Assembly: GCA_947846985.1 (NCBI GenBank)
Contig: CANTUZ010000002.1
Location: 157,098,389-157,162,388 of the forward strand
Direction: 5' to 3'
Length of the DNA: 64,000 bases
DNA from: Fratercula arctica
Lineage: Eukaryota > Chordata > Aves > Charadriiformes > Alcidae
Part shown: positions 11,375-23,960 of the stretch, one piece after another
How the letters are laid out: each line of letters begins with the position of its first letter
How positions within the stretch are numbered: the first letter of the stretch is position 1
The notes under the pieces: generated by a model
What the model was told of the DNA's origin: nothing
Seen by the model: only the letters and a program-made list of their open reading frames with translations
The model's database searches: none
Made by a program: the position numbers and the translations under genes

Positions 11375-13669
11375 AACACCACGTTGGAAATAAAACTGGC
11401 ATTCGCTATTTCTCCTTGTCACAGATGTCAGCTTACAATTCAGACTGGAGGTAGAACTAGGAAACATATTTAGTGTTAGGAGCAACACTATTGTTTACCC
11501 CATAGATTTTCCCCACTTTTTTTTCAATATTCTTGCCAATACTAAAGGCACCCACAATCCTATGTGTCTCCCAAGCTGTGTTGCTAAGGGACAGACTGTA
11601 GACACATGCTGTGAACTGCCACAAGTAAAGCTCAAAATGCTGATTTGGTCTGGTTATTAGCACACTGCTGATACAAAATTGCAATGCATTTTTGGCCATG
11701 AAAAAATACAATCTGTATTCTAATCCCAAATAAAGGTTTTAGGATTAGTGATTTTAGAGTACCATGAAATTGTAATAATGAAACACCAGTCTGTGCTGTA
11801 AGAGGCTGTTGAGAATTCAAGTGCGGTGCTTGTAATTTCAGGAGATAATTATTTCTCTGATAAGATCTTCCATGTAAGAGACTTTGTATGTTTTTGTATT
11901 GGTTTCCTGTACAGACAAATAGTTTTCATTTTATTTCCTAATTATAGAGTAATGCAACTTCCAATATAGATGTCTTTTGCCGCATAGTTCATACACATCA
12001 TACTGCCATTTGCCTTGTAATTAAATAACTTAGGTGCAGAGTAAGAAATAACAAAGGCAAGTTGCTGAAAAGAAGCAAAGTACCTACAGAGCTGAAGACA
12101 GATGCACTCCTTGGATTCAGTCAGAGAAATAAGGTCTGGAGGCCTTTGGAAGATAAGGACTACCTGGAAAAAGGAAACGATGCCATCAAGCGATTCTGTG
12201 ATCTCACAAAGCTTTTCATCTGGAAAGGCAACTAGAAGTTGCAACAGGTTCATTCACACACAAATAGAGCAGCTGAAGCTAAGGAGTGCAGCAGATGGCA
12301 AAATATTACCCATCAGTTGTTGTTATTGTCATATTTGCGTAGCCCCTGGGGTCTGAAACTCAGATGCCACCATCTACTGCTGAACTGGAGGAAGAGACGT
12401 AATTAATTTTCACAGATAATGTTCATGGTAGGATGGATACTTTTGAAATTTTGCTTGCAAGTCATTCAAGGATAGGAATAAAAGGAAAACAAACTTTCAT
12501 TATCTTCACAATGCTTCTAAGAAGAAAAGAATTAGCTCTTGTGTCACTGGATTACATAGGACAGGAATTCTGGCATGGGAGAAAAAATGAATTTAAGAGC
12601 TTGATTTTCGACCTATTTCTATTTTATAATGAATTGAACTCCTCGAAGTGAAACTGGAGAATGAAGCTATCCTGGATAAGGAGAGGCAATAAAGAGGTGA
12701 AAATATATCTTTATTCAGTTCCAAAGAAGCTTTAACTACTGCAGGGGAGGGAAAAGCCTGGAGATCCTGACCTTGCACTACACCTAAAGGTGACTGTATC
12801 CTGGGCAAGAGCCAGAGCCAGAGCTGGGAGATGAGAGAGAAGGGAGCAGCAGTTCAGAGAGGGCACTATCCCAAAAAAGACACAACGGCACAGGGACAGC
12901 ATGTCAAGGGACAGCAGGATGGTTGCTGAGGGCACACCTTTCCTCCCCAGCCAGAGTCAGCCCCTCCTAAGTGCTCTCCTACTCTGAGACATCACCAGGG
13001 TGAATATGTCCTGTTGATGTCAGCTGGGGAAATGGCCTCATTTCCTTAGGTTTGTGAAGAGTGTCTGAAGTACATGTTTCTGTAGTGGAATCCTGTTATT
13101 CCATTTGATATCTGGATTTCTTCATGCCAGCAATTTCTCACAGAAAAAAGTCACTTTATAAATATGTCATCAGCCTAATGTATTGAGGTGCCCAGTGTAC
13201 AACACCGGATAGTAGATTCTGGAGGCAGTCTCACAGGAAAAAGAAACTAATTTGTGTCTTGTAATAACTCGGCAAGTATTTCTAAGAAATGTGCCTCTTT
13301 TTATTTGAAGGTACAATGTGCAGCTTTTCAGGGACAAATAAGCAGGAGGTGGATGTTAGGAGCAAAGACAAGGTCTCTAAATAGTCTCTTGTAAATAGAA
13401 ATGAATGTGCCATTGATGTGCTTCAAGCCATCCAGAAGTGTGTAAACATGAGTAACCCATAACTGGGGATGAATAAATATAGCCCATCTCTCCATACAGC
13501 TTCTTGACAGCTTGAAATGAAAACCTTGCCTGCCTGCCAAAGGCAGAGAAGACAGGGACCAAGGCAACTTCAATGCAAGCAACAGGGGAAAATGTGTGTC
13601 AGGGCCAAATAGAGCTCTTTTGTATTCTTCTAGATTTTTCTACCATATTTTTGTGCAGTCTCCCTGAAG

Positions 13670-13696
13670 AAAAAAAAAAAAAAAAAAAAAAAAAAA
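13670..13696. repeat. Poly-A tract
   Basis: A run of 27 A. It has no recognisable LINE or SINE body next to it. Confidence 0.95.
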
Positions 13697-15099
13697 CAAC
13701 CATAAAATCAGGGAATATACTTTTTTATTTAGGGAATGCACTTGACATTAATAGAGAGGCCTTGAAGGACTGGCTTCTGTCTGCCCTTTCTTTGTCCCTC
13801 CAGCAAAAACCAGCAATCAGGAGAACAGTGCTAGAGCCTACGGTGCTCCAGAGTCCACAGGAAGATTTGTTTAGATTACAAATGCAAAGAGATTTTCTCC
13901 TACACAGGGGGAACCTCAGCTTCCCCAGATAAGTCTGACTGAAATCCATAAGATCTGCACATCATGTTTTCATCTGACTCACCAGACTGTGCCTTCTCTC
14001 TCTTGCATTGAATTGATGCAGAAATAAAACTAGCCCTGGCTTATTGTTGTTTTCCTAAGGTGAAATTCTCTCTCTTCTGGCTGCCTTACAATAGAGACGT
14101 CTGTAAATGCATCTAACTCTCATTCCTATTGTTTAAAAACATTCTGCTGACAGTTCTGCTCTCTGCATCCTCAACTTCTAGCTGCGAGCACAGGATTAAG
14201 AGGGATGGTCTTAGCTATTTTACCTTTCTTTGGCATTTCAGCACTTTTTATTGTTACAAATAATGCAAACTCCTTAGCAGTCATGCAAGAAGCTTGAAGT
14301 CTGAAAGAGGACCAAAAGGGCAAATAGTAAAAGAAAACTCATTAACAGAAATTTTTGAACCTCAGCGTTTTAGTTCAGATGGGGTTACGTTGTGGAAGAG
14401 AATCGGGACAAGCTTGTGGTTTTATTTACTTGAGCTTGTTCTGTTTCTTATTGATTGAAAATTGATGACCCTTGAAAACATTTTGCCCCTCCAAACTCCA
14501 AGCTTTTATGGAAAATACAAAAATAAAATCCAAACCGTGTGAACCAATATTCAACAGCTGAATGATATTACCATCTACCCTCTCCACACCTGCTCAAGCT
14601 AATATTTTCAGTCTGTCCCAGTCCTCCATTTCACTTTTCCCTCTGCCAAAAAGTGAGATAATGTCTTTTGGTGTTCCAGGGCAGGAAGAGAAAAGTGAGT
14701 CAACTCTGCATGTCCAAATTACTGGATGACCACATTTCATTTTTAGCTGCCCTCATCTACATTGCCTGTCTCCATGAAGAAAATACAGGAAGAGAAATGC
14801 TTTTCAGCTCAACCAAGGGCCACTGAATCAAAGTCCTAGCAATCCTGAACTGTACAGTCAGACTAATACTTTGGAATAAAAATGAATCTTCATGTCTAAA
14901 ATTTCCTGTCTGAATCCTCCAGCGGAGAGATTCATAGGTCGGATCAGGGCTGGTTTAGCCACATGCTACAGGGAGAAGTATATAGAACAAATTCCTCATC
15001 CCATGGAAAGCGGTGTGTCATGTGTCCTTCACTTGAAGATAAGTTTTGTGTCTTGCCATCTCCAATGAGTCAGACTTCTCAGGTGTTTGGACTTTCTTT

Positions 15100-15210
15100 G
15101 CTGATTAGTTGAGAAGTCCATTAGAACTTGCCGTCAGCCAAAACTAAGCAGCTGAAAATATTCATAAGATGTATTAATCAATTTAATTTAGCATGGTCTA
15201 TTTGTATGTC
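15100..15210. promoter_or_regulatory. Candidate non-coding regulatory element
   Basis: This AT-rich segment has a dense set of homeodomain-like cores, including GATTAG, TTAATCAATTTAATTTA and CATAATGAC, next to an AGCAGCTG E-box. This composition is common in conserved vertebrate enhancers. The call is inference from motif density only. Confidence 0.2.
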
Positions 15211-16167
15211 ATAATGACTTCCTAAAAGCCTTGCCTGGTGGCACAGAAATCTCAGAGGGAATACTACAGTGCAGAGGCAAGGAGGGCACTTCTAATTAAT
15301 AAAAGAAATTTCTAAATGCCATTTTCCTAACTCAGCACTCTCATGATTGGTACGAAGAAAAAGTACTTACAATTCCCAGTAACTTTATTATCTTTTCTCA
15401 TGGCTTTCTACCTCAACTATTTGGACTTTTTTCCCCCAAAATGGTACACATCATGACCCCCACCTTTCCTTGACACCTTAAAGCTGGCAAATTATAACAA
15501 TGGTAAGAATATTTTATAGCTTCCCACTTTTATTACCACTAAATGCATCATTAAGTGTAAATCGGTTGCAGCAGAGAGTACATTAATTGTGATGGCAGTA
15601 CTAAACCCTGATTTTCTGCTGATACCACACTATTTTCAGGTTGACTGCGACATTACTTCATCAGAAGAACCTGACTAACACTTGTGGGTTGGCCCACTAG
15701 CACGAGGATCCAAGGGGCTCTGGAGTCCTAAAATGCAGTGGGATTATGTTTTACAAGCCTGTGAAATCAAGTTTAGCATCTTTCTCCCAAAAATTTCTCT
15801 TCTCAGACCCACACAGACTCTTCCATTCCCTTGTTACTCAAATTCCCATTTCTGTGGTTTTGGATGGTCCCATGCTGTTTCCTGGATTATTTTGTAGAGT
15901 CTTATTTTGCTCTCTCCGTATATTGTTGTGGTGGACAACAATTATGTCCTACATGAAGACTTGACAACCAGTGCATCCTCTCCCAGCATAGGTCGTGGCA
16001 GTATAGACATACCCAAGCCAGCTTTTAGCCAGTCTATTCCAGCACTACAAGCACTTGTGCTGTGACCCTTGGAACAAAGCACATCCCAGAGCCTATCCCA
16101 GTCCCATCCCACACCCCTGTGGAGCCCCAGGACTCCTGGGGACAGTCAGGGTTGTGATGGGAATGAC

Positions 16168-16188
16168 AAAAAAAAAAAAAAAAAAAAA
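16168..16188. repeat. Poly-A tract
   Basis: A run of 21 A in otherwise mixed sequence. Confidence 0.95.
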
Positions 16189-18040
16189 GGCTGCTGGACA
16201 ACATCGTGTTAAATCCCACATCTAGAAGAAAAAGAGAAACAGGATTATCACCTTGGTCTGTCTAGAGATGAAAGAGAAACTAAAGGAACAGCGACTGTAC
16301 TTTCAGTAGCAAAATACCTCCCTTTTTAGAAGACTTTACAGTTCCACCTAGAGTCAGAGAACACCCCTGATATATTTGCTCAACCTGACCACTCTCAGTG
16401 ACTTCCCTGTCTGAAGTGGTGCTTTCTTTACACGTAAAACCAAGCAGATTCCTAGCCAGGCTGAGATGAAAAGGTATCATTCCCCTCCTTATCGCTGTCT
16501 CCAGTAAAAGCCTGCTACCAGGGCTTAGCTGCTGATTGCTGATGTGCACATGGCAAGAATAGACTAGCTGCAGCCAGCTTGCTTGTAGAGAAAACTCTCT
16601 GTCAGAAACCTGTTGTGTTGTCAACACTATAAAAGAGATGACTCAAGCACCAGGAGGAGATGTACTTATCTTATTTACTAAGGTAAATAAGTGCAATTTG
16701 AGCTCAGTCCATTTCTTGGCTTTAGTTTAGAGATCATGCTCAGGCTAAGTCCTTCTCCAATAGTGTATCTAGCAATAAATAACAATGGGAGCTGGCAAGC
16801 TCAACTCTAACATTTTCCGTGATCATGAAGCGAACCCTGCAGTCATGTTTTCCCTTTGACAGTGGACTTTCACGGCTCAGAATGACATTTGGAATCATTT
16901 TATCCACCCAGTCTGGAGCAGTAACGCTTGAGCAAACCAGAGATTCTGCTGTTGTCCAGACAACACCACACCACTGTGTAACATTTTCATCTCTCCAGGA
17001 ATAACAGCATGGCTTCAGTCCTTCGGTTTTGTCTGCTGAGAGTTCACTTCTCTGACTTTTGATGGCTTTTGACCAAGAGCATCGATGAGTTTGTTTGCAC
17101 TGTGTGCAAACACGTCCTTCTGCAATTTCCTGAAGTAGGGTAGATCTTTAAAAAGTTAAGAAAATGTCTCCTTAAATAGTAAACGGTTCTACATTTTCTT
17201 CCAGGCTAGCTTCCTAGAAAGAACATATCATAGTGGTACCTTAACTTCTACACATTTTAGATTGGTATGATATATATTATTTTTAAAAGTGCAAAACTTA
17301 AACTCCTCCCTCAAAAGAGGTTTCTACAGAAATGAACTAAACTAGTAATAGAGACTTGGAGTATTTCACATACATACATAAAAATATATCTAAATAAATA
17401 AATAAAACAAGTTAGTGGTAGAAATAAATTTTGCTATCTAGATCCAAGCCCTCTCTGAGATCAGTTTTGAGGAGAGATCTGGGTATTACTGGAACCTTCC
17501 AGTCAACTGCTTGGAAGGCTCTCATGTAATTTCATGTGTGATCACTGAAATCACAGATGCTTTTTTGGTGGGTGTATGGGCATTTATCATCTCTGTTTTC
17601 CTCGCAGCAAATAGAAAAGCTATGATTTCACAAAAGATCTTTTTCCATTGAAAAATCATTCCAAAAGGTAATTATTGACCATCTCTAAAATGGATGCCAC
17701 CTTTGGAATATTCTTGGAAATCTACTGAGGAAAAATAGTAATAATAGGTCATCTCTTCACTTTTATTGCTTCTGTCTTAAAGTTAAGAAACACTTTGAAT
17801 TTAAGAATTATAGTGAACCATAAAAACTTTTTACACCAAATTGTAAATCCTTCTGTTTTATTACAATAAACATAAGGGTCTGGCTTTCTTGGCATAGGTA
17901 TTTTATTGCACTATTACAAACAACAGATGTCAGCTAGTGAAATACAAATCATTGGGGGGGAAAAAGTTGGATCATTTTCAGTGGGTTTTACTAAAAGTTG
18001 AGTGTTTGAGAAGCTCAGACACCGTAGGAAGTGGTCCTTT

Positions 18041-18062
18041 TATATATATATACACACATATA
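18041..18062. repeat. TA/CA dinucleotide microsatellite
   Basis: A short alternating TATATA then CACACATATA tract. Confidence 0.85.
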
Positions 18063-20240
18063 AAATAAAAAGACATTTTCTTCTTTCACTCTTCGATGAA
18101 ATCTTTTCCCCAAAACCTTTCTCAAACAGACCTTTTTCTGTTTTCCAATACTAGATCTGACATCAAATTCCTTTTTTTTATCTTAAGCATTTAAGTCCAT
18201 TCAACAAAACCATACAGAGGTTTTCACAGTTCTGCTCACCTGATGATTTTTTTTTTCTTTGTATTAAAGAAAGAAAAGGAAATAAAAATCCCAGTGTGTA
18301 AGTACTTTGCAAGTGACAATACTTGTTTGGTGAGAGAGTGGCTTAAAAGGGATTGAACATAAACAAACATGGATTTCTGTCACTGCAGACTTTGTCTCAT
18401 TCTTTCTAGGCTGGGATACATTTCTAATCTGTGTGGGGAATTAACTCCTTCAGTTTGAATTTCTCCCATGCCAGGAGTCACTCACAGATGAATGCACCCT
18501 ATGCCTCCCATCTCAAACACCACCAGCGCTGCAAATCAGGTTCTCCCTCTTTCAGGCTTCAAGAGGAAACAAGTTCTGATTCTACTGTCAGCTTTGCACA
18601 GATTTGGGAATAGCCTTAAACCAGGGTCACCTTGCAGACACCCTATGAATACTCGAGCCCCGACAACAAGGTTACTTCAGGTAATCTTTGGTTTCTTCAG
18701 TGTTTTGTTTAGATTTGGGTTGGTTTGGGCTTTTTTTTCAGCGATGGAACTGAGACAAAATGTAACATTTAAACTGAGGTCAAATTTCTCCTTCAGGATG
18801 GACTGGGACATGCCTGGTTCAGTAGCGCTTCTCCAAAGTTTCTTCCTTAAAAAAAATTATGGGTGCTTAGGTGCTACTGAACTAGCAACCAGCAGCAGAG
18901 ATGGAAGTCTGTGGCTTAATGGTTGGAGGGCTTAGGTCCACTTTTTAAGTTCTTTCTCTCCTTCATGGGGTTGATAGAACAAAGGAAATGCAGTGATAAA
19001 CAACCTTCTTGTTCCAGTTTTTCTGTCTCTCTCGTTCACCAAAATGTGTCATTTTAAGGTACTTGTGTCTCTGAGATTTTTCGCTTCCCCTTACCAGACA
19101 TTAATGCCCCCTCCTTATCCTGCTCATGGGTCAGGAGAACAGACCTTACTCCCATTACTCAGTTACTTCAAACTGCAAAATGGCCTAATTGCTTTTAGCA
19201 ATAGGAACGAGCCAGTTTATGGGGGCATCACCTCTGAGTACAACATCTAATTTGGCAGGGCTCAGCTGTCGTAGGAAGAGGAATGCTTTCTCCCTGCCCT
19301 TGACCTTGCTTTGGAAGAGCAGAGTCATGGTTTCAGTGATCTGCTGCGCACTCATTCACGGTACACTGCACAGAAGATCCAAGATGAGATTTGATCGACT
19401 GAATGCAAGAATCTGCAGCACAGACATCTCAGAGCGAACTACTCTGGGTTCTACAGTCAGTGCAGAGCTGGTCAATAGAGAGAGAGTGGAGTACCCAGAG
19501 TTATTCTGTCTTGACTTGGTTGCCTAAGCACCAAAATATCATTTGAGACTCCCTGAACTGGATCTGTCATGCCACTCTAAGTAAGCACCTACATTTGGTC
19601 AAAAGATTCCTGTTTTAAACTTCCCTGAATCTCTTGACCTGTTCCCCATGAATTACAGTGGGAGCCAATGTTCGGGTAGAGACACCTGGACTGAGGACAC
19701 TCAGGGTAGGTCTTGTTTGAGACTAATACACCTAAATATAGATAGCTACCTGTAGGCATGTGAAAAAGCACTGGGTTGCTCAGACATCTGCCTAGTATCG
19801 TCAGTGATACCCTACAGTATCAAAGACCTCTATGTGGAGCTGGCTGACAAGATACAGGCTTATGGGAGATCCATACCCTTCCCAAGTGGCATGCAGATGT
19901 CATGGAAGATAAAATTCACCTAAAATTCACCTAAATGTGGACTACAGTACCCCACCCTGGGTATCGATGGGCTGTGATAGTTTATGAGGATCTAGTCAGT
20001 ACGTTCAGAGGAGTCTAGTAAGCAACACAGCTAATAGATGCCTGCTTCAGTGTGAGCTAAAATCTCCCAGACTTACATAAAATAAATTCTACTTGGAACT
20101 AAAGAGTTGAAAAGGTCTAGAAGGGAGATAAGAGGTTTTGTTCTATGGGTGTCCTGTCTCAGTATGGCCATTTCAAATCCAGTCAATTCCAGACTCTGAA
20201 TAGCAGTCTCCACTAACAGGCTTTCAAGTATATCCAGGTC

Positions 20241-20263
20241 TTTTTTTTTTTTTTTTTTTTTTT
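20241..20263. repeat. Poly-T tract
   Basis: A run of 23 T followed by CCCCAG. It has the appearance of a strong polypyrimidine tract, but no open exon follows. Confidence 0.95.
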
Positions 20264-21019
20264 CCCCAGTTTGGGTGCTCTTTTCCCACAGTATTACACA
20301 TTTTTAAGGGGTTCAATGCATACTCCTCATCCACTTGTAATCTGTCTGTGGCACAAGAAATAGAGGGCAAAACTGTTTCTAACCCTGCAGTTCAGAGATC
20401 TCTGCCTTTTCAAACCCTGAGAAAGAAATACGTTGTAAATTACATACTGAAATGACCAGAAAGAACATGTAGTCATATAATCAGTCACAATATGACTGTA
20501 AGAAGGCATTGGACTGCATCTAACTTTTATTGAAACATCGAAGTTTTCTAAAGCCTCATATCGCCAGGGGTATCTTTCAGACCAAATACATGTTACAGCC
20601 TGTAAGAATTAAGCTACTCATTATAAACTTAATCTGCAGTCTGAATGGCAAAATTGAAAAGCACTCAAGCATTAAACTGTTCTTCTTAAAAGTAAAATAA
20701 TAAACCAATATGGGTAATAAATAAATAGCTTTAAAGATTGCTTGGAGCAGGATAGCTGGGCTGAGCATTTCAGTGGAAATTGTAATTTATTATGGCTCTC
20801 AGTAAAGTTGAATGTCTTCAGTAGGCTGCTTTTGCCACTACCTGGTTTGTAACCATTGGCTTTGTGGATAATCTTACACATCCTTTCTGTTTTGGGTTTG
20901 GTTGGTTGGTTCGGCTTTTTTTATTTAAGAAAGTTGGGTAGCTTTGTCTATGTGAAGTGCTGTGTGGAAACCTACTAACTCATCCTTAAAAAACATAGTC
21001 TGGTTGACAGCAAAGTTAA

Positions 21020-21110
21020 TGAATGCTTAGTAATAAACTTTTTGTTTGTTTATTCATTAGTCAAAGATGTTTATTAGGTTAAATCTAGTCTATTTGGTTC
21101 TCTTAATTAA
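21020..21110. promoter_or_regulatory. Candidate forkhead-rich regulatory segment
   Basis: Within about 80 bases there are two forkhead-like sites (TTGTTTGTTTATT near 21041 and GATGTTTATTAGG near 21067). A CATTAG homeodomain core and a TCAAAG TCF-like core lie between them. The clustering suggests a regulatory element but is not proof. Confidence 0.2.
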
Positions 21111-23577
21111 GGTGACCTTGGCTACAGGGTTCATAAAATAGTCAAGGTATAGAATGAGAACAATAGAAATAAGCATATATGTATTTGTCCATGTCCCAGA
21201 CTCTTAAATCTGACATGGTACAATATACTCAGAGAGGTAAAACTTCACCTTGCACTACTGTATCTAAAAAAAAAAAAAAATATCTCCAAGTTCTTTCATC
21301 ATCTTTGATAATGTGTGCAACATCAGTTGCAACACCTTAACTTCCAACATACAAGGCTTCATCATAGGATCAGTTGTTAATTTTAATGAGACTACTGCTG
21401 TATGAACTACTCTTTTTTGCTGAACTGTGCTTAAATGCTTGAAATGGGACAGTCTGATGGTGGCTGCAGTGCTGGCCATAGACTGGGCTCTGAAGTATTT
21501 GCTCAGCTGAAATCCTACCTTACCCCAAGTGAGGCTTCATGGATTTCAAGCAGTAGGATCACTCATTTACTGAAGGCACTTTGCAGGATGAATTAGCTGC
21601 ATGTATCATTTTTTGAGATGTCTGTTTGGGGCTTTAATCACCACTACATTTGTGGCCCCATTCTACCACATGACTAAGACATCATTATTCTGCAAACAGT
21701 TCTACAACATGCATGAAATCAACATTGAAGTACTTTGCTGAATAGTGATGAAGCTAAAAAAGAAAAAAAAAAAGAAGATAAGCAAAATCTGGCTGTTGCC
21801 ATTTATCTCAATGAAAAGGGATGGTAATCATTTGCATTTACAAATGATGGCTACGCTTTATGCCCATAACTTTGGCGTAGAGAAAATGCTGTAGATGAGG
21901 AAAATGGGTTATCATGAACTGAGTAACTAAGATCATAAAGAGATTACAATATATCTGGGATTCTGATCCATATCTTCGATTCAATGAATAGATAAGATTC
22001 TTGAGCTCAGAGCCAAAAAGCAACATAAGTAAAATGGCAATTGTTTGTCAATATCAAGACAGTTTGGCAGCACAACTCTCCGACTTTGAAAATCGCATGG
22101 TTCCACTATTCCACTCTGAGTATGTCTAGAGACATGCAAAGTGATGAATTACTGCAGTTTAACCGTTTGCCCGCAAAGCCACATTAACTGTCCCTATGCT
22201 TGTTCCTGCCGTGTTGCAAATGGTTTGTAACATAAGAAAGGTCTCTCTCCTCCTGATACCTACATTTTGCTTTCAAAAGAGCAGAGAAACCACTTCCCAT
22301 GTTGAAGTTATTTACACAGCTCTGGCTACTTACTCTATCTATAATTGGTATAAACTAGTTGGATGCTTTTGCAGGTTAAATGCAATTAGGCTGAATTTCA
22401 ACTAAAAAGTCCAGACAGTTTTCCTTTTTTCCTCTTAGTTTTGATTATATTTTCACCTTCCCAGTAAGTTCTGTGTTGAAACAACCCCAAAAATTTCCAT
22501 GTGAAGCTCTTTCACTTTCTTCTCTTCTCTTCCTAACACATCTAATCATGTGCAGTTATGGGTAGGGCTGTTGATTAGTTATGATGTGAAACCCAGACCA
22601 CATTTTCTCATGCAGTTCGTTGTCCTGAGTCAGCTCTTCTGAGCTTGAAGCTTTAACAAAAGAAGTCCCAAATAAGGCAAAGTTGCGTGTCATTTTTGTC
22701 TTTAACAACAACATTCTTCTCCACTTTAGCTTTTTCTTAACCACGGATATTTTCCTCCATTATCTGGAATTCATGCTAATTTTGGCCTAATTAAGCAGTG
22801 GCCATTTACTGTTCACTATCATTAGGTTCAGTTGATCCCATGGAGGGTGGAATGACCAGGCACCCCAATTAAGCAGAGTTCACTGCAATACATTCTACAT
22901 GAATGGAGGCAAAAGAGGAAAATTTCATATGCAAGGACACATTTCCCAAAGTGCTGCTGAAAACCACTTCATCTATTTTTTCAAGACAAACATTCTCCCT
23001 TCGTCCAAGTTCCATGATGCTTCTGGCATTATTATTTGTGAGACAATAGCCATTGAGTGACACTCAGCTGTGGATGTGCTGTCTCCCGCGTCTCTTAGAA
23101 GGGGCTGCGTGTTCTCCCTTGAAGGGGAAGGAGACATCAAGGCTTAGCAGAGTCCTTAAAGAAGTCTGACAGGAAAGTAGATGCTGGATGAGATAACAGG
23201 ACTGCAGGCTGACATATGCAGAGAAAAATGAGATGAAGTCACAAAGTATTTCAGCAAAACTCTCTTTAAATTCTATTTAAAATGCCTTTGTATGTCTATC
23301 TCTCTGAGTTCAGGTCCAGCTGCAACCATTTTAAGAGACTGAAAACACAAACAGGTTCAGCATGATCCTAATACGAGCTGATGCCTGTATGTGCTGCATA
23401 AATGCATGTGTATGAAAAACACTGTGACAGTCCAGTGCCTTACAGTCTTGTCAATTATAGACATATGACAAAGCATCTTCTTCAGAATTAACAAATAACT
23501 CAGGCAGTGTTAGTAAAACTTGGCAGAGGAGCAGTGGGAAGGTAATAAAATGTTGTTCCCACACTCATGTTGAATGC
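21111..23577. other. Non-coding, unique, AT-rich
   Basis: No gene is recognised. An A15 run lies at 21266-21280 and an A-rich stretch near 21758-21775. Confidence 0.5.
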
Positions 23578-23960
23578 AGAATCACAGAATAAAATATTGA
23601 AAAGGATTTCTGTTTCTGTTGGTCATCTACCTGCTCCTGCTCAAAACCAGGGCAGCTTCAGAGCTAAGAGATTTCTGAGGGCCTTGTCCACTTGAGTTTC
23701 GAGTAACTCCAAGGATGGAGATCCCACAGCCTCTCTGGACCCCTGTTCCAGTATTCATATTTCATGTCCTACAACTTGTACCAGTTGTCTTTTTTGTATG
23801 CTTCTCTAAGAAGTTCTGTCTCCACCTTCTGTATAGCCATCCATCAGGCAGACGACACCACGTCCCTCCATAGCCTTTTCTCCAGGATATCTCTCTGTTA
23901 CACCATGTGTGACAGACCTTTAGCGAACCTCACTTCTCTCTGATAGCATCTCCCTTGTTT
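23578..23960 (-). mobile_element. CR1 3' fragment, antisense, degenerate
   Basis: The minus-strand copy starts at its 3' end with a GAATCACAGAAT motif. On the + strand it keeps CTGCTCAAAACCAGGGC, GGCCTTGTCCACTTGAGTTT, AACTCCAAGGATGGAGA, CCACAGCCTCTCTGG and CCTGTTCCAGT in CR1 order. Divergence and small indels are extensive, and the far end is uncertain. Confidence 0.75.

Larger units (their letters stand above)
10296..15099. other. Non-coding, mostly unique
   Basis: No gene is supported. A consensus-like donor (CAG then GTAAGT) lies at 10498-10506, but the sequence before it is closed in all three frames. Two long poly-A runs lie at 11321-11343 and 13670-13696. The rest is unique AT-rich sequence. 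Confidence 0.45.
15211..21019. other. Non-coding, mostly unique
   Basis: No gene is supported. The stretch includes simple repeats (16168-16188 A run, 17391-17407 TAAA repeats, 18041-18062 TA/CA repeat, 20241-20263 T run). An exact 11-base tandem doubling lies at 19911-19932. Open frames of 112 to 147 codons at 16.3, 18.5 and 19.2 kb have no recognised domains. Confidence 0.45.

Noticed and set aside
11942..12253. 103-codon minus-strand frame reading LVAFPDEKLCEITESLDG
   Set aside because: Looked protein-like at first, but no family is recognised, a + strand frame overlaps it, and no splice context is evident.
16280..16627. 115-codon minus-strand frame
   Set aside because: No motif, no splice or promoter support. 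Consistent with chance.
18492..18935. 147-codon + strand open frame
   Set aside because: Overlaps other frames, contains low-complexity F-rich text and has no known motif.
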